A stretch of 64,000 nucleotides of DNA. Origin: an uncultured Flavobacteriaceae bacterium. Its GTDB lineage: Bacteria; Bacteroidota; Bacteroidia; Flavobacteriales; Flavobacteriaceae. How positions within the stretch are numbered: position 1 is the stretch's first letter; each line of letters starts with the position of its first letter. Below the pieces are notes generated by a model that searched no databases, was not told the origin of the DNA, and saw nothing but the letters and a program-made list of their open reading frames with translations. Positions 9,192 through 18,865 of this stretch are shown here, in pieces. Made by a program: the position numbers and the translations under genes. The stretch lies in contig CANLUH010000009.1 in NCBI GenBank assembly GCA_947494205.1, positions 1 to 64,000 of the forward strand, written 5' to 3'.

Positions 9192-10277
9192 TTATTCTAT
9201 TTCTAATCTCAATCCTAGTGATAAGTTATGCTGTTTTGGGCCTCCACTTTTAAAGGTCTCCGATAAATCGTATTTAGCAAATAAGCTTACATCGTCTAAA
9301 CCTATATAAGCACCAACTCCATAAACAAAAGGGTTTACATTATAATCTCTTTTTATTTTTTGCTTTACTCTGTCTCCATCTTCTTTATACCATAGTTTTT
9401 GTCTTGCGCCAATATTTAAACCTGCATAACCACCAATTCCAAACTTAAGCCCTCTGTTGTAATAACGCACGCGGTCTTCTTTTTCTACTTTAGTAAATTG
9501 TCCAAATTCAAAATAAATTGGTACAACAAGATTAGTGGTTCTAAATTTAGCTTGTCTTAAATCTGTAGGAAAAGTTTCTATCGTTGTATTGTTTCCGTTT
9601 TGCACAAAAAACTGATTGTCTTTTAAATCGTATTTATTCCATTGGAACGATAAACCGTATCTTAATCTTACAGCATTAGAGTTTTTTAACACTCTTGTTC
9701 TCCATTGAAATCCTAGTTCGAAATATCCAGAACCTCCAATTTTATATGGCGAATCACTTAAGCTTGCTCCATCCATGATTGCATTATTAAGTCCTGCCGA
9801 AACAACCAAGCCACTTACTGTTCTAAAATCGTATTGCACTGGTTTAGATTCTTTACCATTGTTTATAGTAAGCCCTATTAAATTAGCATCATTATTACCA
9901 AATGCAAAACTAAATGCTGCTCTTTTAGTATCATCTAAATTTACTGGCAAGTTATTTCTTTTAAGAATTTCTATTTTATTTTCTAAAATAGAAATTCTAT
10001 TTTCTATATTCAACGCTCGTTTCTTTGCTACTTTTTGTTTTAACTCTTCTCCTTCTTCGTATGTAATTTCTTTTTTACTTACGCGTTCGTTAATCTGTTC
10101 TACCTCTACTCGTAAAGCTTCCTTTTCTCCTGCTTTAATTTTTTCTTTTAATTTTTCTATTTTACTCTCTTTACTCTCTTTACTCTCTTTAGTTTCTGTT
10201 TCGGTCTCTTGCGCCGAAACATTCATGACGTAAAAACTTAATAAAATGGCTAATGTGTACTTAATGATAGTTTGCAT
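9192..10277 (-). CDS. Outer-membrane beta-barrel protein with coiled-coil N-terminus
   Basis: This 361-residue protein has a signal peptide (MQTIIKYTLAILLSF to VSAQ) and a highly charged Glu/Lys coiled coil at about residues 23-115, including a triplicated KES. The C-terminal part reads as amphipathic strands of an outer-membrane barrel (GYFELGFQWRTR, LRYGLSFQWNKY, GLKFGIGGYAGLNIGA, LSLGLRLEIE). No enzymatic motif is visible. It lies 73 bp downstream of the anti-sigma-like gene on the same strand, so it may be the output or co-regulated envelope partner of that ECF system. Its function is otherwise unknown. Confidence 0.75.
   Translation of the reverse strand: MQTIIKYTLAILLSFYVMNVSAQETETETKESKESKESKIEKLKEKIKAGEKEALRVEVEQINERVSKKEITYEEGEELKQKVAKKRALNIENRISILENKIEILKRNNLPVNLDDTKRAAFSFAFGNNDANLIGLTINNGKESKPVQYDFRTVSGLVVSAGLNNAIMDGASLSDSPYKIGGSGYFELGFQWRTRVLKNSNAVRLRYGLSFQWNKYDLKDNQFFVQNGNNTTIETFPTDLRQAKFRTTNLVVPIYFEFGQFTKVEKEDRVRYYNRGLKFGIGGYAGLNIGARQKLWYKEDGDRVKQKIKRDYNVNPFVYGVGAYIGLDDVSLFAKYDLSETFKSGGPKQHNLSLGLRLEIE
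10161..10190 (-). repeat. 9-bp tandem repeat encoding KES
   Basis: Three consecutive copies of TTTACTCTC (plus strand) plus a partial fourth encode Lys-Glu-Ser triplets in the outer-membrane barrel protein just after its signal peptide. The unit length is a multiple of three, so copy-number change would alter length without frameshift. Confidence 0.7.
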
Positions 10278-10350
10278 AACTGTTCGTTTTTTGCCTCCTC
10301 ATTATTTAAAATGACGAGAGATTAATGTTGTTTATTTAATTGATGTTTAT

Positions 10351-11187
10351 TTATTCGTTGCGTTCTGCAACATAAGATTTAACTGAGCGATACCCTCCTT
10401 TAACCGTTTTTAAAATTTTATCTCTAAAGGATTCTTCTATATTATCTTCGACGTCTTGAAGTAATTCGTTATAATCTAAAGGTACTGGGTCAGAAGATGT
10501 TTTTTTAGCAATGTTTCTTTGGGCATTATTTAAAAGCGCATCTAACTCACCATCTGTTACTTTTATAATTTCGTTTTTGGGGTTAGAAGAGGTTGCTAAT
10601 AAACTCTGTTCTGTAATAGTGGCATCTTGTAATACTGTTGTTTTAATATTACTCTGTTTAATATTATTTAAAGCTATGTACTCTTTATTAACGTCTTCTT
10701 TATTATTCTTATCACTTTCTATAACTTTTATGCTCGTTTTAGTGTTAGTGGATTTCTTTTGTGTTTTACTCGTAGCATTGGCTAAAGTTTGTGAATCTCT
10801 ATTTATAAGTTGATCTTTTAAGTTTTCCTTTTTTATTACCTTTTCAACTTCTTCTTTATTATCTACTACTTCTTCTTTATTTTGAAGGTTTTGATCTAAA
10901 ATAACATCTCTGTTAATTTTTATATGCTCTTTAGTTGTATTGATTTCTGTTTCTGTTTCAACAACTTCTATAGTGCCATCATTATTATAGTTTCCAATAC
11001 CTGTTATTAATAGTAGTACACCTACAAAACTTGCCGCAACACTTATAAACCAAAAGCGATTCGTTTTTTTCTTAACTGGTGCTTCATCTAAACGACTAGC
11101 TAAAGCATCCCAACTTTTAGCCGAAGGTTTTATTGTTCTTTCCTCGAGCTTCTCTTTTATGTTTTCTTCAAATTTAATTGGTGCCAT
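10351..11187 (-). CDS. Anti-sigma-factor-like membrane protein
   Basis: This 278-residue protein has a cytoplasmic-type N-terminal section (about 1-48), one membrane span (about 49-65, SVAASFVGVLLLITGI) and a long, low-complexity Lys/Asn/Glu-rich periplasmic section. Its start overlaps the end of the upstream ECF sigma gene by 14 bp, so they are translationally coupled. That topology and position fit an anti-sigma factor, although the N-terminal part does not show a clear zinc-binding motif. The assignment rests mainly on context. Confidence 0.65.
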   Translation of the reverse strand: MAPIKFEENIKEKLEERTIKPSAKSWDALASRLDEAPVKKKTNRFWFISVAASFVGVLLLITGIGNYNNDGTIEVVETETEINTTKEHIKINRDVILDQNLQNKEEVVDNKEEVEKVIKKENLKDQLINRDSQTLANATSKTQKKSTNTKTSIKVIESDKNNKEDVNKEYIALNNIKQSNIKTTVLQDATITEQSLLATSSNPKNEIIKVTDGELDALLNNAQRNIAKKTSSDPVPLDYNELLQDVEDNIEESFRDKILKTVKGGYRSVKSYVAERNE

Positions 11188-11740
11188 AACTCGATATATT
11201 TAATTCGTTAATTTTTTGTTGAAGCATTTTTCGTGCTTTAAATAATTGCGATTTAGATGTTCCTAAACTTATGTTTAGCATTTCTGCTATTTCTTGATGT
11301 TTGTAACCTTCTATTGCATACATTACAAAAACCATTCTATAGCCTTCTGGCAACTTGTCTATTAATTGTTGTATTTGATCAACATCTATATCTGTTTGTA
11401 TATTATTCGAAGTACCATTATTTACTTCTACTATATCTTCTACAGGAAACTCAATAGTTTTCTTTTGTCTTAAAAACGAAATAGCTTCTCTTACCATAAT
11501 ACGCCTTATCCATCCTTCAAAACTACCTTCTCCTTTAAAACTTTTTAAGTTTGAAAATACTTTAAAAAATCCATTTAACATGGCTTCTTCTGCGTGTTGC
11601 ACATCTTTTATATAATAGCGACATACGCTTAACATTTTTGGCGAGTGTAACTCATACAATATATGTTGTGCTTCTCGATTATTATCGATGGCTCGCTTTA
11701 TAAGCTTAGATTCGTTTTTATATAATTGAATTACTTTCAC
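11174..11740 (-). CDS. ECF-type RNA polymerase sigma factor
   Basis: Sigma-70 region 2 is recognisable (LYELHSPKMLSVCRYYIKD, HAEEAMLNGFFKVFSNLKSF, GSFEGWIRRIMVREAISFLR), as is region 4 (LPEGYRMVFVMYAIEGYKHQ, IAEMLNISLGTSKSQLFKAR). The frame is open from an ATG at 11791, but relatives begin just before KVIQLYK, which corresponds to GTG at 11740; that start gives 188 residues. It heads a sigma / anti-sigma / outer-membrane-barrel set, suggesting control of an envelope response. Confidence 0.88.
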   Translation of the reverse strand: MKVIQLYKNESKLIKRAIDNNREAQHILYELHSPKMLSVCRYYIKDVQHAEEAMLNGFFKVFSNLKSFKGEGSFEGWIRRIMVREAISFLRQKKTIEFPVEDIVEVNNGTSNNIQTDIDVDQIQQLIDKLPEGYRMVFVMYAIEGYKHQEIAEMLNISLGTSKSQLFKARKMLQQKINELNISSYGTN

Positions 11741-11817
11741 AAAAGCTGTTAGTTTTAGTCTTCTATTTACAAAGACGCAAAAGTTGTACAAATGGTTGCC
11801 CGATGATAAAAAAAAGT

Positions 11818-12795
11818 TTATTTTTTTCTTTCAATCACATAATTCACCATTAATTCTAATGAAGATTTGTATTCAGAATCTGGAAACGTATGTAGTATTT
11901 GCAGGGCTTCAGACTGAAATGCTTTCATTTTAGTTACTGCATATTCTAATCCGCCATTTTTTTTCACAAAATAGATAACTTCGTTAACACGCTTTTTATC
12001 TTTATTGTGATTTTTAATAGAATTAATAAGCCAACGCTTGTCTTTTTTATCGCAACTATTTAATACGTGTATTAAAGGCAATGTCATTTTTTGCTCTTTT
12101 ATATCTATACCAACTGGCTTACCTATGCTTTTAGAACCATAATCGAATAGGTCATCTTTTATTTGAAACGCCATACCTATTAGCTCTCCAAATTTCCTCA
12201 TGGACTCTACGCATTCCGAATCTGGTTTTACAGACGCTGCTCCTAAACTACAACATGCTGCTATTAGTGTTGCTGTTTTTTGCCTAATAATTTCGTAGTA
12301 AATAGCCTCAGTAATGTCTAGTTTTCTTGCTTTTTCTATTTGAAGCAATTCGCCTTCGCTCATTTCACGAACGGCTACCGAAATAATTTTTAATAAATCG
12401 AAATCGCCATTATCTATAGATAGTAGTAATCCTTTAGATAATAAAAAATCGCCTATTAGTACGGCTATTTTATTTTTCCAAAGTGCATTTATGGAGAAGA
12501 ACCCGCGACGTTGGTTACTATCGTCCACAACATCGTCGTGTACTAATGTTGCCGTGTGTATTAACTCTATAACTGAAGCGCCACGATACGTACGATCCAC
12601 AACATCTCCATTTGACACCATTTTTGCTACTAAAAACACAAACATAGGGCGCATTTGCTTCCCTTTTCTATTAACTATATAATGTGTAATACGGTTTAAT
12701 AACGCTACTTTAGAAGACATTGCTAAACGAAACTTTTTCTCGAAAAGTTCCATTTCGTATGCGATAGGCTGTTTTATTTGTTCAGTTATTTTCAC
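11818..12795 (-). CDS. Polyprenyl diphosphate synthase (IspB-like)
   Basis: This 325-residue trans-prenyltransferase elongates farnesyl diphosphate with isopentenyl diphosphate to a long chain, probably for the menaquinone tail. Motifs are the substrate-binding GKQMRP, the first Asp-rich motif HDDVVDDS followed by RRG, and the second Asp-rich motif QIKDDLFDYG. Family length is normal. Product chain length cannot be read from the sequence. A TATCTTTG -7-like element lies just upstream (12804-12811, minus). Confidence 0.9.
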   Translation of the reverse strand: MKITEQIKQPIAYEMELFEKKFRLAMSSKVALLNRITHYIVNRKGKQMRPMFVFLVAKMVSNGDVVDRTYRGASVIELIHTATLVHDDVVDDSNQRRGFFSINALWKNKIAVLIGDFLLSKGLLLSIDNGDFDLLKIISVAVREMSEGELLQIEKARKLDITEAIYYEIIRQKTATLIAACCSLGAASVKPDSECVESMRKFGELIGMAFQIKDDLFDYGSKSIGKPVGIDIKEQKMTLPLIHVLNSCDKKDKRWLINSIKNHNKDKKRVNEVIYFVKKNGGLEYAVTKMKAFQSEALQILHTFPDSEYKSSLELMVNYVIERKK

Positions 12796-12940
12796 AGGTT
12801 CTACAAAGATAATACTTCGATAATTTATATACTATGTTTTGGTTGAGTTAATTACTATTTAGAGATTTATTATAAATGGTTATAAAATAAATTGACGTTA
12901 AAAACGTATATAAAACAGTACTATTAATTATTTACTTTAT

Positions 12941-14074
12941 ATGACTAACTGTTCTTTTAAAATTATATCTCTTTTTCTTTGTTTAAATATACATGCACTT
13001 TTCTCGCAAAACCTTGTTCTTAATCCAAGTTTTGAGGATACAAAGTTATGTACCGACATGATTAGTAGTTTTGATCATTTTGTAAAACATTGGTCTACTC
13101 CTACATCTGGTTCGACAGATCTTTTTAACTCTTGTTCTAATAGTAAAGTTAGTATTCCAAATAATTATAATGGAAATCAATCCCCAAAATCTGGAGATAA
13201 ATATGCTGGGTTCTATTTATACTCAGATGGCAATTATCGTGAATATATTCAAGGTAAACTATCCGAACTATTAGAAGAAGGTGTAAGCTATACATTTTCG
13301 TTTTATATTAGTTTAGCAGAAACCTCAGACTTCGCAATTAAAGATATTAGTCTTCTTTTTTCTGATGCTAAACTGAATACTTATACAGAAAAAGTATTTT
13401 CTAGTAAACAATTAAAAAAAGCTAAAATTAAAAATTATACCTTTCATCAATTTAACAACAGCCAATTCTACGATGATACTGAAGGATGGACTTTACTCTC
13501 TTTAAAATTTATAGCAAAGGGAAACGAACGTTTTTTCTCTATTGGTAATTTTAATACGAACTCTAAAACTAAAAAACAGCTTGTTTCTGAAAAAAACCGC
13601 TTTAACATGGCTTATTATTATATTGATTCTGTTAGTCTTGAAAAAGCTGAAACAAATAATCAATATACAGATATAATAACACCTCCTGAAACAGAAACAA
13701 AAACGATTATTTCTGAAACCTTAGAGATTAATACAAATTATATTTTTGAAACTGTAAAGTTCAATCATAATAGTTCTCTACTTTCTAACGATGCAACATT
13801 AGAAATAAAATCTGTTTACGATGTTTTAAGGAACAACGATAAACTTTCTATTATAATATCTGGACATACTGATACTATTGGTTCTTCTAGTTTTAATAAA
13901 ACACTTTCAGAACAAAGAGCTAAATCTGTAGTCGAGCATTTTAAATCATTAGGTTTAAATACAAATAGAATTTCATGGAAAGGTTATGGAGACTCCTTTC
14001 CTATTTCTACTAACGATACCGAAAAAGGAAGGCATAAAAACAGACGCGTTGAATTTAAGATTATTGAGCATTAA
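12941..14074 (+). CDS. OmpA-family envelope protein
   Basis: This 377-residue protein has a signal peptide (about 1-22, LFLCLNIHALFSQ). An N-terminal beta-sandwich domain (about 23-235, starting LVLNPSFEDTKLC) resembles the carbohydrate-binding-like domains found before OmpA modules in flavobacteria. The C-terminal OmpA peptidoglycan-binding domain (about 270-377) shows SGHTDTIGSSSFNKTLSEQR and GYGDSFPISTN, then the end GRHKNRRVEFKI. It probably links the outer membrane to peptidoglycan. It stands alone and diverges from the polyprenyl synthase gene. Confidence 0.85.
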   Translation: MTNCSFKIISLFLCLNIHALFSQNLVLNPSFEDTKLCTDMISSFDHFVKHWSTPTSGSTDLFNSCSNSKVSIPNNYNGNQSPKSGDKYAGFYLYSDGNYREYIQGKLSELLEEGVSYTFSFYISLAETSDFAIKDISLLFSDAKLNTYTEKVFSSKQLKKAKIKNYTFHQFNNSQFYDDTEGWTLLSLKFIAKGNERFFSIGNFNTNSKTKKQLVSEKNRFNMAYYYIDSVSLEKAETNNQYTDIITPPETETKTIISETLEINTNYIFETVKFNHNSSLLSNDATLEIKSVYDVLRNNDKLSIIISGHTDTIGSSSFNKTLSEQRAKSVVEHFKSLGLNTNRISWKGYGDSFPISTNDTEKGRHKNRRVEFKIIEH

Positions 14075-14301
14075 TTCCATTATTGTTCTATAAAAACTTG
14101 AGTTCGTAGTACCAAAAACAAACAAAAACTCACAACACACTATATTTTAGCGACTTACACGTCTTAAGTTCCAATTTCAAATTACAACCCCTTATATACC
14201 CCATTAAACCTATATATTAAGAATTCTGTCGACGTTATTTCATATAACTCACTCATAATTAAATATCTATAAACCAACTATTTAACTAAACTTTTATAAT
14301 T

Positions 14302-15402
14302 ATGAAAAAATTACTTTTTTGATTTTTTGCAATAACATTTAATGCTAATGCTCGATTCCCCGAAGATTTTGAATCTGGAACTACAATACCAGCAGGTTGG
14401 GCCATATTTGCAGGAACTAATGGTCTAGGTACTGGTCAAGAATGGCAAATAAACGATGGCGCTACTAACAATGTCGCTTTTGTTACTTGGGAAGCCGTTG
14501 CTGGAGTCTCTGCAGAAGACTGGTTAGTATCTCCACAATTTACAGTGGATGCTACTAACTATATTTTATCTTTTGATCAGTCGGACTCTTTTGCTACAGA
14601 TTATGGTAGTACATACACTATAAGGGTTTCTACAGCTTCGCAAACAACTCATGCTGACTTTACAATTGTAGATACGCAAACTGAAACTGATGTTTGGGCT
14701 GGCGGACCATTAGCTCAACATACAGTGGATTTAACTGCATATATTGGCACACCTATTTATGTTGCTTTTGTTTTAGAACAAAACGATGGTGATCGTTGGA
14801 TTCTTGATAACATAGACATGATTGCTAATGCCTCTGCTCCTAATCCAGCAACTACGCCAACACCTGTTGATATTGCTATGGATATTACAATTGACACAAC
14901 AAATAGTAATGCTGTTGCTTTTTCATGGGCAGCTGCTCCAACGGGTGATGCTCCTACAGCTTACGATGTATATTTAGGTGATTCTCCATCTACTTTAAAC
15001 TTATTGGGAACGCTGGGAGCAACTTCTGTAGATGTAACTGGCATGGAATACTCTACTCTATATTATTGGCAAGTTGTTGCTAAAAATGTTGGTGGTGATG
15101 CTGTAGGCTCTGCTACATGGAGCTTTACTACTGAAGCCGACCCAACCTTATCTGTAGATGAATTTAAAGTAGAATCATTTTCAGTATTCCCTAATCCTAC
15201 ATCTAATACACTTAATATAAATACCAATGAAACAATAAACGGGTTATCTATTTATAATCAATTAGGACAACATGTTATTACACTACAGAATAAACAAATT
15301 GTAAATAACTCTGTAGATGTAAGTAACCTCAATCAAGGTATTTATTTTATTACTATAACAGCTAAAGACAAAAAACAGACTATAAAATTTGTTAAAGAAT
15401 AA
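14302..15402 (+). pseudogene. T9SS-sorted secreted protein interrupted by TGA in the signal peptide
   Basis: An ATG at 14302 starts a frame that continues to 15402 except for a TGA at codon 7 (14320-14322). Read through, it gives a signal peptide (MKKLLF-stop-FFAITFNANA), a cleaved-adhesin-like sandwich beginning FPEDFESGTTIPAGW (mature 1-150), a fibronectin-III-like domain (about PTPVDIAMDITIDTTNS to SATWSFTTEAD) and a type A T9SS sorting domain (FSVFPNPTSNTLNI to end). The next ATG, at 14545, would lose the signal peptide and half of the first domain, so the interrupted reading is the ancestral one. Either a real nonsense mutation or a sequencing error is possible. Confidence 0.75.
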
Positions 15403-15423
15403 ATAAAGAATTCATTGAATCAT

Positions 15424-15451
15424 AAAAAAGCAGCCAAATAGCTGCTTTTTT
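15424..15451 (+). terminator. Rho-independent terminator
   Basis: AAAAAAGCAGC and GCTGCTTTTTT form an 11-bp perfect stem with a 6-base loop, 22 bp after the interrupted T9SS gene. Confidence 0.85.
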
Positions 15452-15664
15452 CATGACTTATTATTTAGTAAAATGTTAGCTAAATCAATATTTTAACCAC
15501 TGCTCCTTCTAAACTTTATGCTCTATTCCTTTTTAATATTGTTATTTATATACAAACTAAAATCTAAATTGCAGCGTTAACTCATTTAAAAGGAACACTC
15601 ACTCATTCTATTTATAATTTTCTAGATTTAACATTTAGATTTACAAAAATCTTAAAAACTAACC

Positions 15665-16522
15665 ATGAGACTAATACTATTGCTTTCAATATTTATATCC
15701 ACATTTGGATTTTCGCAAACCACTTTAGATGATTTAAAATTCGACACAAAATATTATGAAGCTACAGACAAATGGGTTGCTTTTCCTAAAACAGAGAAGG
15801 ATTCAACTTATAGTTATGGTTTTATTTATTTAGACATGCAAGCTGGTTTTACTTTAAATTATGAAGCTCATTTTTCTATAACAGAAAAAGGATTAGAAAG
15901 CACGCCTAGAGATTCTACTATTGGATCTATGAAAGTAAGATTAACACCAAAAACGAGTTTAGTAACTGTGCTTAATAAAAAGCAAATTACAGAATTAAAC
16001 CTTCCGGAAACACCAGATTGGCTATCTATATATAAAAAGGGCTCTAATAAAGTTAGTTACCTAAAATCTATAGGTTATCATTACAATCATGTTGGCGCAT
16101 GCGAATTAGCTTTAATACCATTAAATAAAGCTTATAAATTAGAGCCTCATTATAAAGGTTTAGAATTTGAATTGGCTTATGCTTATAATGCTTTAAAACA
16201 ATTTAATAGGGCGATTACAATTTTAGATAAGGCAATTGAAAATAATCCAAAAGATTTTTATTTCTACAGAGAACTAGGTTATTCACACAAAAATATAAAT
16301 GAAATAGATAAAGCAGAAGCTACTTATAAAAAAGGAATTAAAATTTCTGATAATGATTTTGAAAAGAGCGAAATGGCAGTCAATATGGCTCAAGTTTATT
16401 TTCAACTAAAAAATAAAAAGAAATTTAATGAATGGGCTAAATTGACTAGAAAATATTCTAAACCAAATTCTCAATATACTCAGTATATTGATATGTTTGA
16501 AAAACAATGGGATAAAAAATAA
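15665..16522 (+). CDS. Secreted TPR-containing protein
   Basis: This 285-residue protein has a signal peptide (MRLILLLSIFISTFGFSQ). Residues about 135-260 contain tetratricopeptide repeats (LALIPLNKAYKLEPHYKGL; ELAYAYNALKQFNRAITILD; FYRELGYSHKNINEIDKAE). TPRs mediate protein contacts; no partner or enzyme domain is visible. It converges on rlmN, leaving 8 bp. About 260 bp of AT-rich sequence upstream holds only the terminator at 15424-15451. Confidence 0.75.
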   Translation: MRLILLLSIFISTFGFSQTTLDDLKFDTKYYEATDKWVAFPKTEKDSTYSYGFIYLDMQAGFTLNYEAHFSITEKGLESTPRDSTIGSMKVRLTPKTSLVTVLNKKQITELNLPETPDWLSIYKKGSNKVSYLKSIGYHYNHVGACELALIPLNKAYKLEPHYKGLEFELAYAYNALKQFNRAITILDKAIENNPKDFYFYRELGYSHKNINEIDKAEATYKKGIKISDNDFEKSEMAVNMAQVYFQLKNKKKFNEWAKLTRKYSKPNSQYTQYIDMFEKQWDKK

Positions 16523-16530
16523 AAGTAATA

Positions 16531-17571
16531 TTAACTCTTATTAGCCAACTGCCCACAAGCGGCATCTATATCTTTACCTCTACTTCTACGCACATTAACT
16601 ACAATTCTATTTTTTTCTAAATGATAGATATAATCGTCTATTGCTGTATTTTTCGCTTGTTGAAACTGCCCATCGTCTATAGGATTGTATTCTATAATAT
16701 TAACTTTACAAGGCACGTATTTGCAAAAACGAACTAGAGCGTCTATATCTTTTTGCGAATCGTTAATACCATCCCAAACCACATATTCGTAAGTAATTTT
16801 ACGTTGTGTTTTTTGGTACCAATATTCTAAAGCCTCTTGTAAATCTTTAAGCGGAAACGTTTCGTTAAACGGCATTATTGTAGTTCTTACCTCATCTATT
16901 GCAGAGTGTAGCGATACTGCAAGATTAAACTTCACTTCATCGTCTGCCATTTTTTTAATCATTTTAGGCACTCCAGAAGTAGAGACTACTATACGTTTTG
17001 GAGACATCCCTAAGCCTTCTGGCGATGTAATTTTATCTATGGCTTTAATAACATTATTGTAGTTCATGAGTGGTTCTCCCATTCCCATAAATACGATATT
17101 ACTTAATGGACGATTAAAGTATAACTTGCTTTCTTTATCTATGGCAACAACTTGATCGTATATCTCATCTGGATTTAAGTTTCGCATACGCTTTAAACGT
17201 GCTGTTGCACAAAACTTACAGTCTAAACTACAACCCACCTGGCTAGAAACACAGGCTGTTGTACGTGTTTCTGTAGGTATTAGTACAGATTCTACAATTA
17301 AACCATCGTGAAGACGTACTGCATTTTTTACCGTACCATCGCTACTGCGTTGCATGGTATCGACCTCTATGTGGTTAATCACAAAGTTGTCTTCCAGCAT
17401 TTGGCGTGTTACTTTAGAGAGATTCGTCATATCCTCGAAAGTATGTGCTCCTTTGCTCCAAAGCCATTCGTATACTTGGTTACCACGAAATGCTTTATCG
17501 CCTTCTTGCTCAAAAAACGTTCTTAATTGCTCTTTTGTTAATGCTCGTATGTCTTTTTTCTTAACTGCCAT
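16531..17571 (-). CDS. rlmN: 23S rRNA (adenine2503-C2)-methyltransferase
   Basis: This 346-residue radical-SAM enzyme methylates A2503 of 23S rRNA and A37 of some tRNAs. The radical-SAM cluster motif CSLDCKFCATA, the family motif FMGMGEPLMNYNNV and the catalytic Cys in DAACGQL near the C-terminus are all present, so it should be active. A TATTTTTG -7-like element lies at 17580-17587 (minus). queA follows upstream, separated by a terminator, so the two are probably independent units. Confidence 0.96.
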   Translation of the reverse strand: MAVKKKDIRALTKEQLRTFFEQEGDKAFRGNQVYEWLWSKGAHTFEDMTNLSKVTRQMLEDNFVINHIEVDTMQRSSDGTVKNAVRLHDGLIVESVLIPTETRTTACVSSQVGCSLDCKFCATARLKRMRNLNPDEIYDQVVAIDKESKLYFNRPLSNIVFMGMGEPLMNYNNVIKAIDKITSPEGLGMSPKRIVVSTSGVPKMIKKMADDEVKFNLAVSLHSAIDEVRTTIMPFNETFPLKDLQEALEYWYQKTQRKITYEYVVWDGINDSQKDIDALVRFCKYVPCKVNIIEYNPIDDGQFQQAKNTAIDDYIYHLEKNRIVVNVRRSRGKDIDAACGQLANKS

Positions 17572-17613
17572 AGGTTGTGCAAAAATAGTAAACGTATATT
17601 AATTCTATTACTA

Positions 17614-17650
17614 AAAAAACCTTGACTCAAAAAAATGAATCAAGGTTTTT
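17614..17650 (-). terminator. Rho-independent terminator after queA
   Basis: AAAAACCTTGA and TCAAGGTTTTT form an 11-bp stem around an A-rich loop. It lies 26 bp beyond the queA stop and upstream of rlmN. Confidence 0.85.
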
Positions 17651-17675
17651 CAGTTTTATATCAATTAAATAGATA

Positions 17676-18725
17676 TTAGATGATTAACATCGCATCTCCA
17701 TAACTGTAAAATTTATACTTTTCTTTTACTGCTTCTTCATACGCTCTTAAAATAAAATCGTGTCCTGCAAAAGCAGAAGCCATCATTAATAATGTAGATT
17801 TTGGTGTATGAAAGTTTGTAATCATTGCATTTGCAATACTAAACTCGTAAGGTGGAAAAATAAATTTATTAGTCCAACCATCTATTTCATTTAATGTAGA
17901 GTTAGAAGATACTGCACTTTCTACCGCACGCATTGCTGTTGTACCTACTGCACAAATACGTTTTCTATTTTTTAGTGCTGTATTTATTTGCTCTACTGTT
18001 TTAGGGCCAATAAATACTTCTTCGCTATCCATTTTATGTTTAGATAAATCTTCTACTTCTACAGGATTAAATGTACCTAAACCAACATGTAATGTTACTT
18101 CTGCAAAATCTATCCCTTTTATTTCTAAACGCTTTAATAGGTGTTTAGAGAAATGTAATCCTGCTGTTGGTGCTGCTACTGCTCCTTCTTCTTTTGCAAA
18201 AATAGTTTGGTAACGCTCTTCGTCTTCTGGCTCTACTTCTCTTTTAATGTATTTTGGAAGTGGTGTTTCTCCTAATGCTTTTAATTTAGCACGGAATTCA
18301 GAGTAAGATCCATCATAAAGAAAACGTAATGTTCTTCCTCTAGAGGTTGTATTATCTATAACTTCTGCTACTAACGTTTCGTCTTCTCCGAAATATAATT
18401 TATTTCCTATTCTTATTTTACGAGCTGGATCTACTAAAACATCCCAAAGACGTTGTTCTTCATTTAATTCTCTTAATAAAAAGACTTCTATTCTAGCGCC
18501 TGTTTTTTCTTTGTTTCCAAATAAACGTGCTGGAAATACTTTTGTATTATTAAGAATCATGACATCGTCTTCTTCAAAATAATCAATAAGGTCTTTAAAT
18601 TGCTTGTGTTCTATGGTCTGTTCTTTCCTGTTTAAAACCATTAAGCGAGATTCGTCTCTGTTTTCAGATGGGTATTCTGCTAATAATTCTTCTGGTAACT
18701 CAAAACCAAAGTTAGATAGTTTCAT
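17676..18725 (-). CDS. queA: S-adenosylmethionine:tRNA ribosyltransferase-isomerase
   Basis: This 349-residue enzyme transfers and isomerises the ribose of SAM onto 7-aminomethyl-7-deazaguanine in tRNA, the penultimate step of queuosine synthesis. Family motifs are the start [39 protein letters not shown] and [18 protein letters not shown]. Length is normal. It has its own terminator downstream and a possible promoter at 18816-18847. Confidence 0.96.
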   Translation of the reverse strand: MKLSNFGFELPEELLAEYPSENRDESRLMVLNRKEQTIEHKQFKDLIDYFEEDDVMILNNTKVFPARLFGNKEKTGARIEVFLLRELNEEQRLWDVLVDPARKIRIGNKLYFGEDETLVAEVIDNTTSRGRTLRFLYDGSYSEFRAKLKALGETPLPKYIKREVEPEDEERYQTIFAKEEGAVAAPTAGLHFSKHLLKRLEIKGIDFAEVTLHVGLGTFNPVEVEDLSKHKMDSEEVFIGPKTVEQINTALKNRKRICAVGTTAMRAVESAVSSNSTLNEIDGWTNKFIFPPYEFSIANAMITNFHTPKSTLLMMASAFAGHDFILRAYEEAVKEKYKFYSYGDAMLII

Positions 18726-18815
18726 ATACTGGTATTAATTATTCTTTATGTGTTGGTATGGTGTTTTGTATTTAAAATACTAGTCCACTTTTATCAAAAT
18801 TGTTTTATAAACGTG

Positions 18816-18847
18816 CAAATATACAATCTCGAGATAGGGGTTGTCAA
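18816..18847 (-). promoter_or_regulatory. Candidate promoter for queA
   Basis: On the minus strand TTG (18847-18845), 21 bases, then TATATTTG (18823-18816) fits the Bacteroidota -33/-7 pattern, though the spacing is slightly long. It would give a leader of about 85 nt before queA. Confidence 0.35.
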
Positions 18848-18865
18848 GTAAATGACTGATTATTA

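Noticed and set aside
14075-14301. A small gene or tRNA in the 227-bp gap before the interrupted T9SS gene
   Set aside because: No frame with a plausible start, and no tRNA landmarks such as GGTTCGAATC with a matching acceptor stem; the stretch is AT-rich and featureless.
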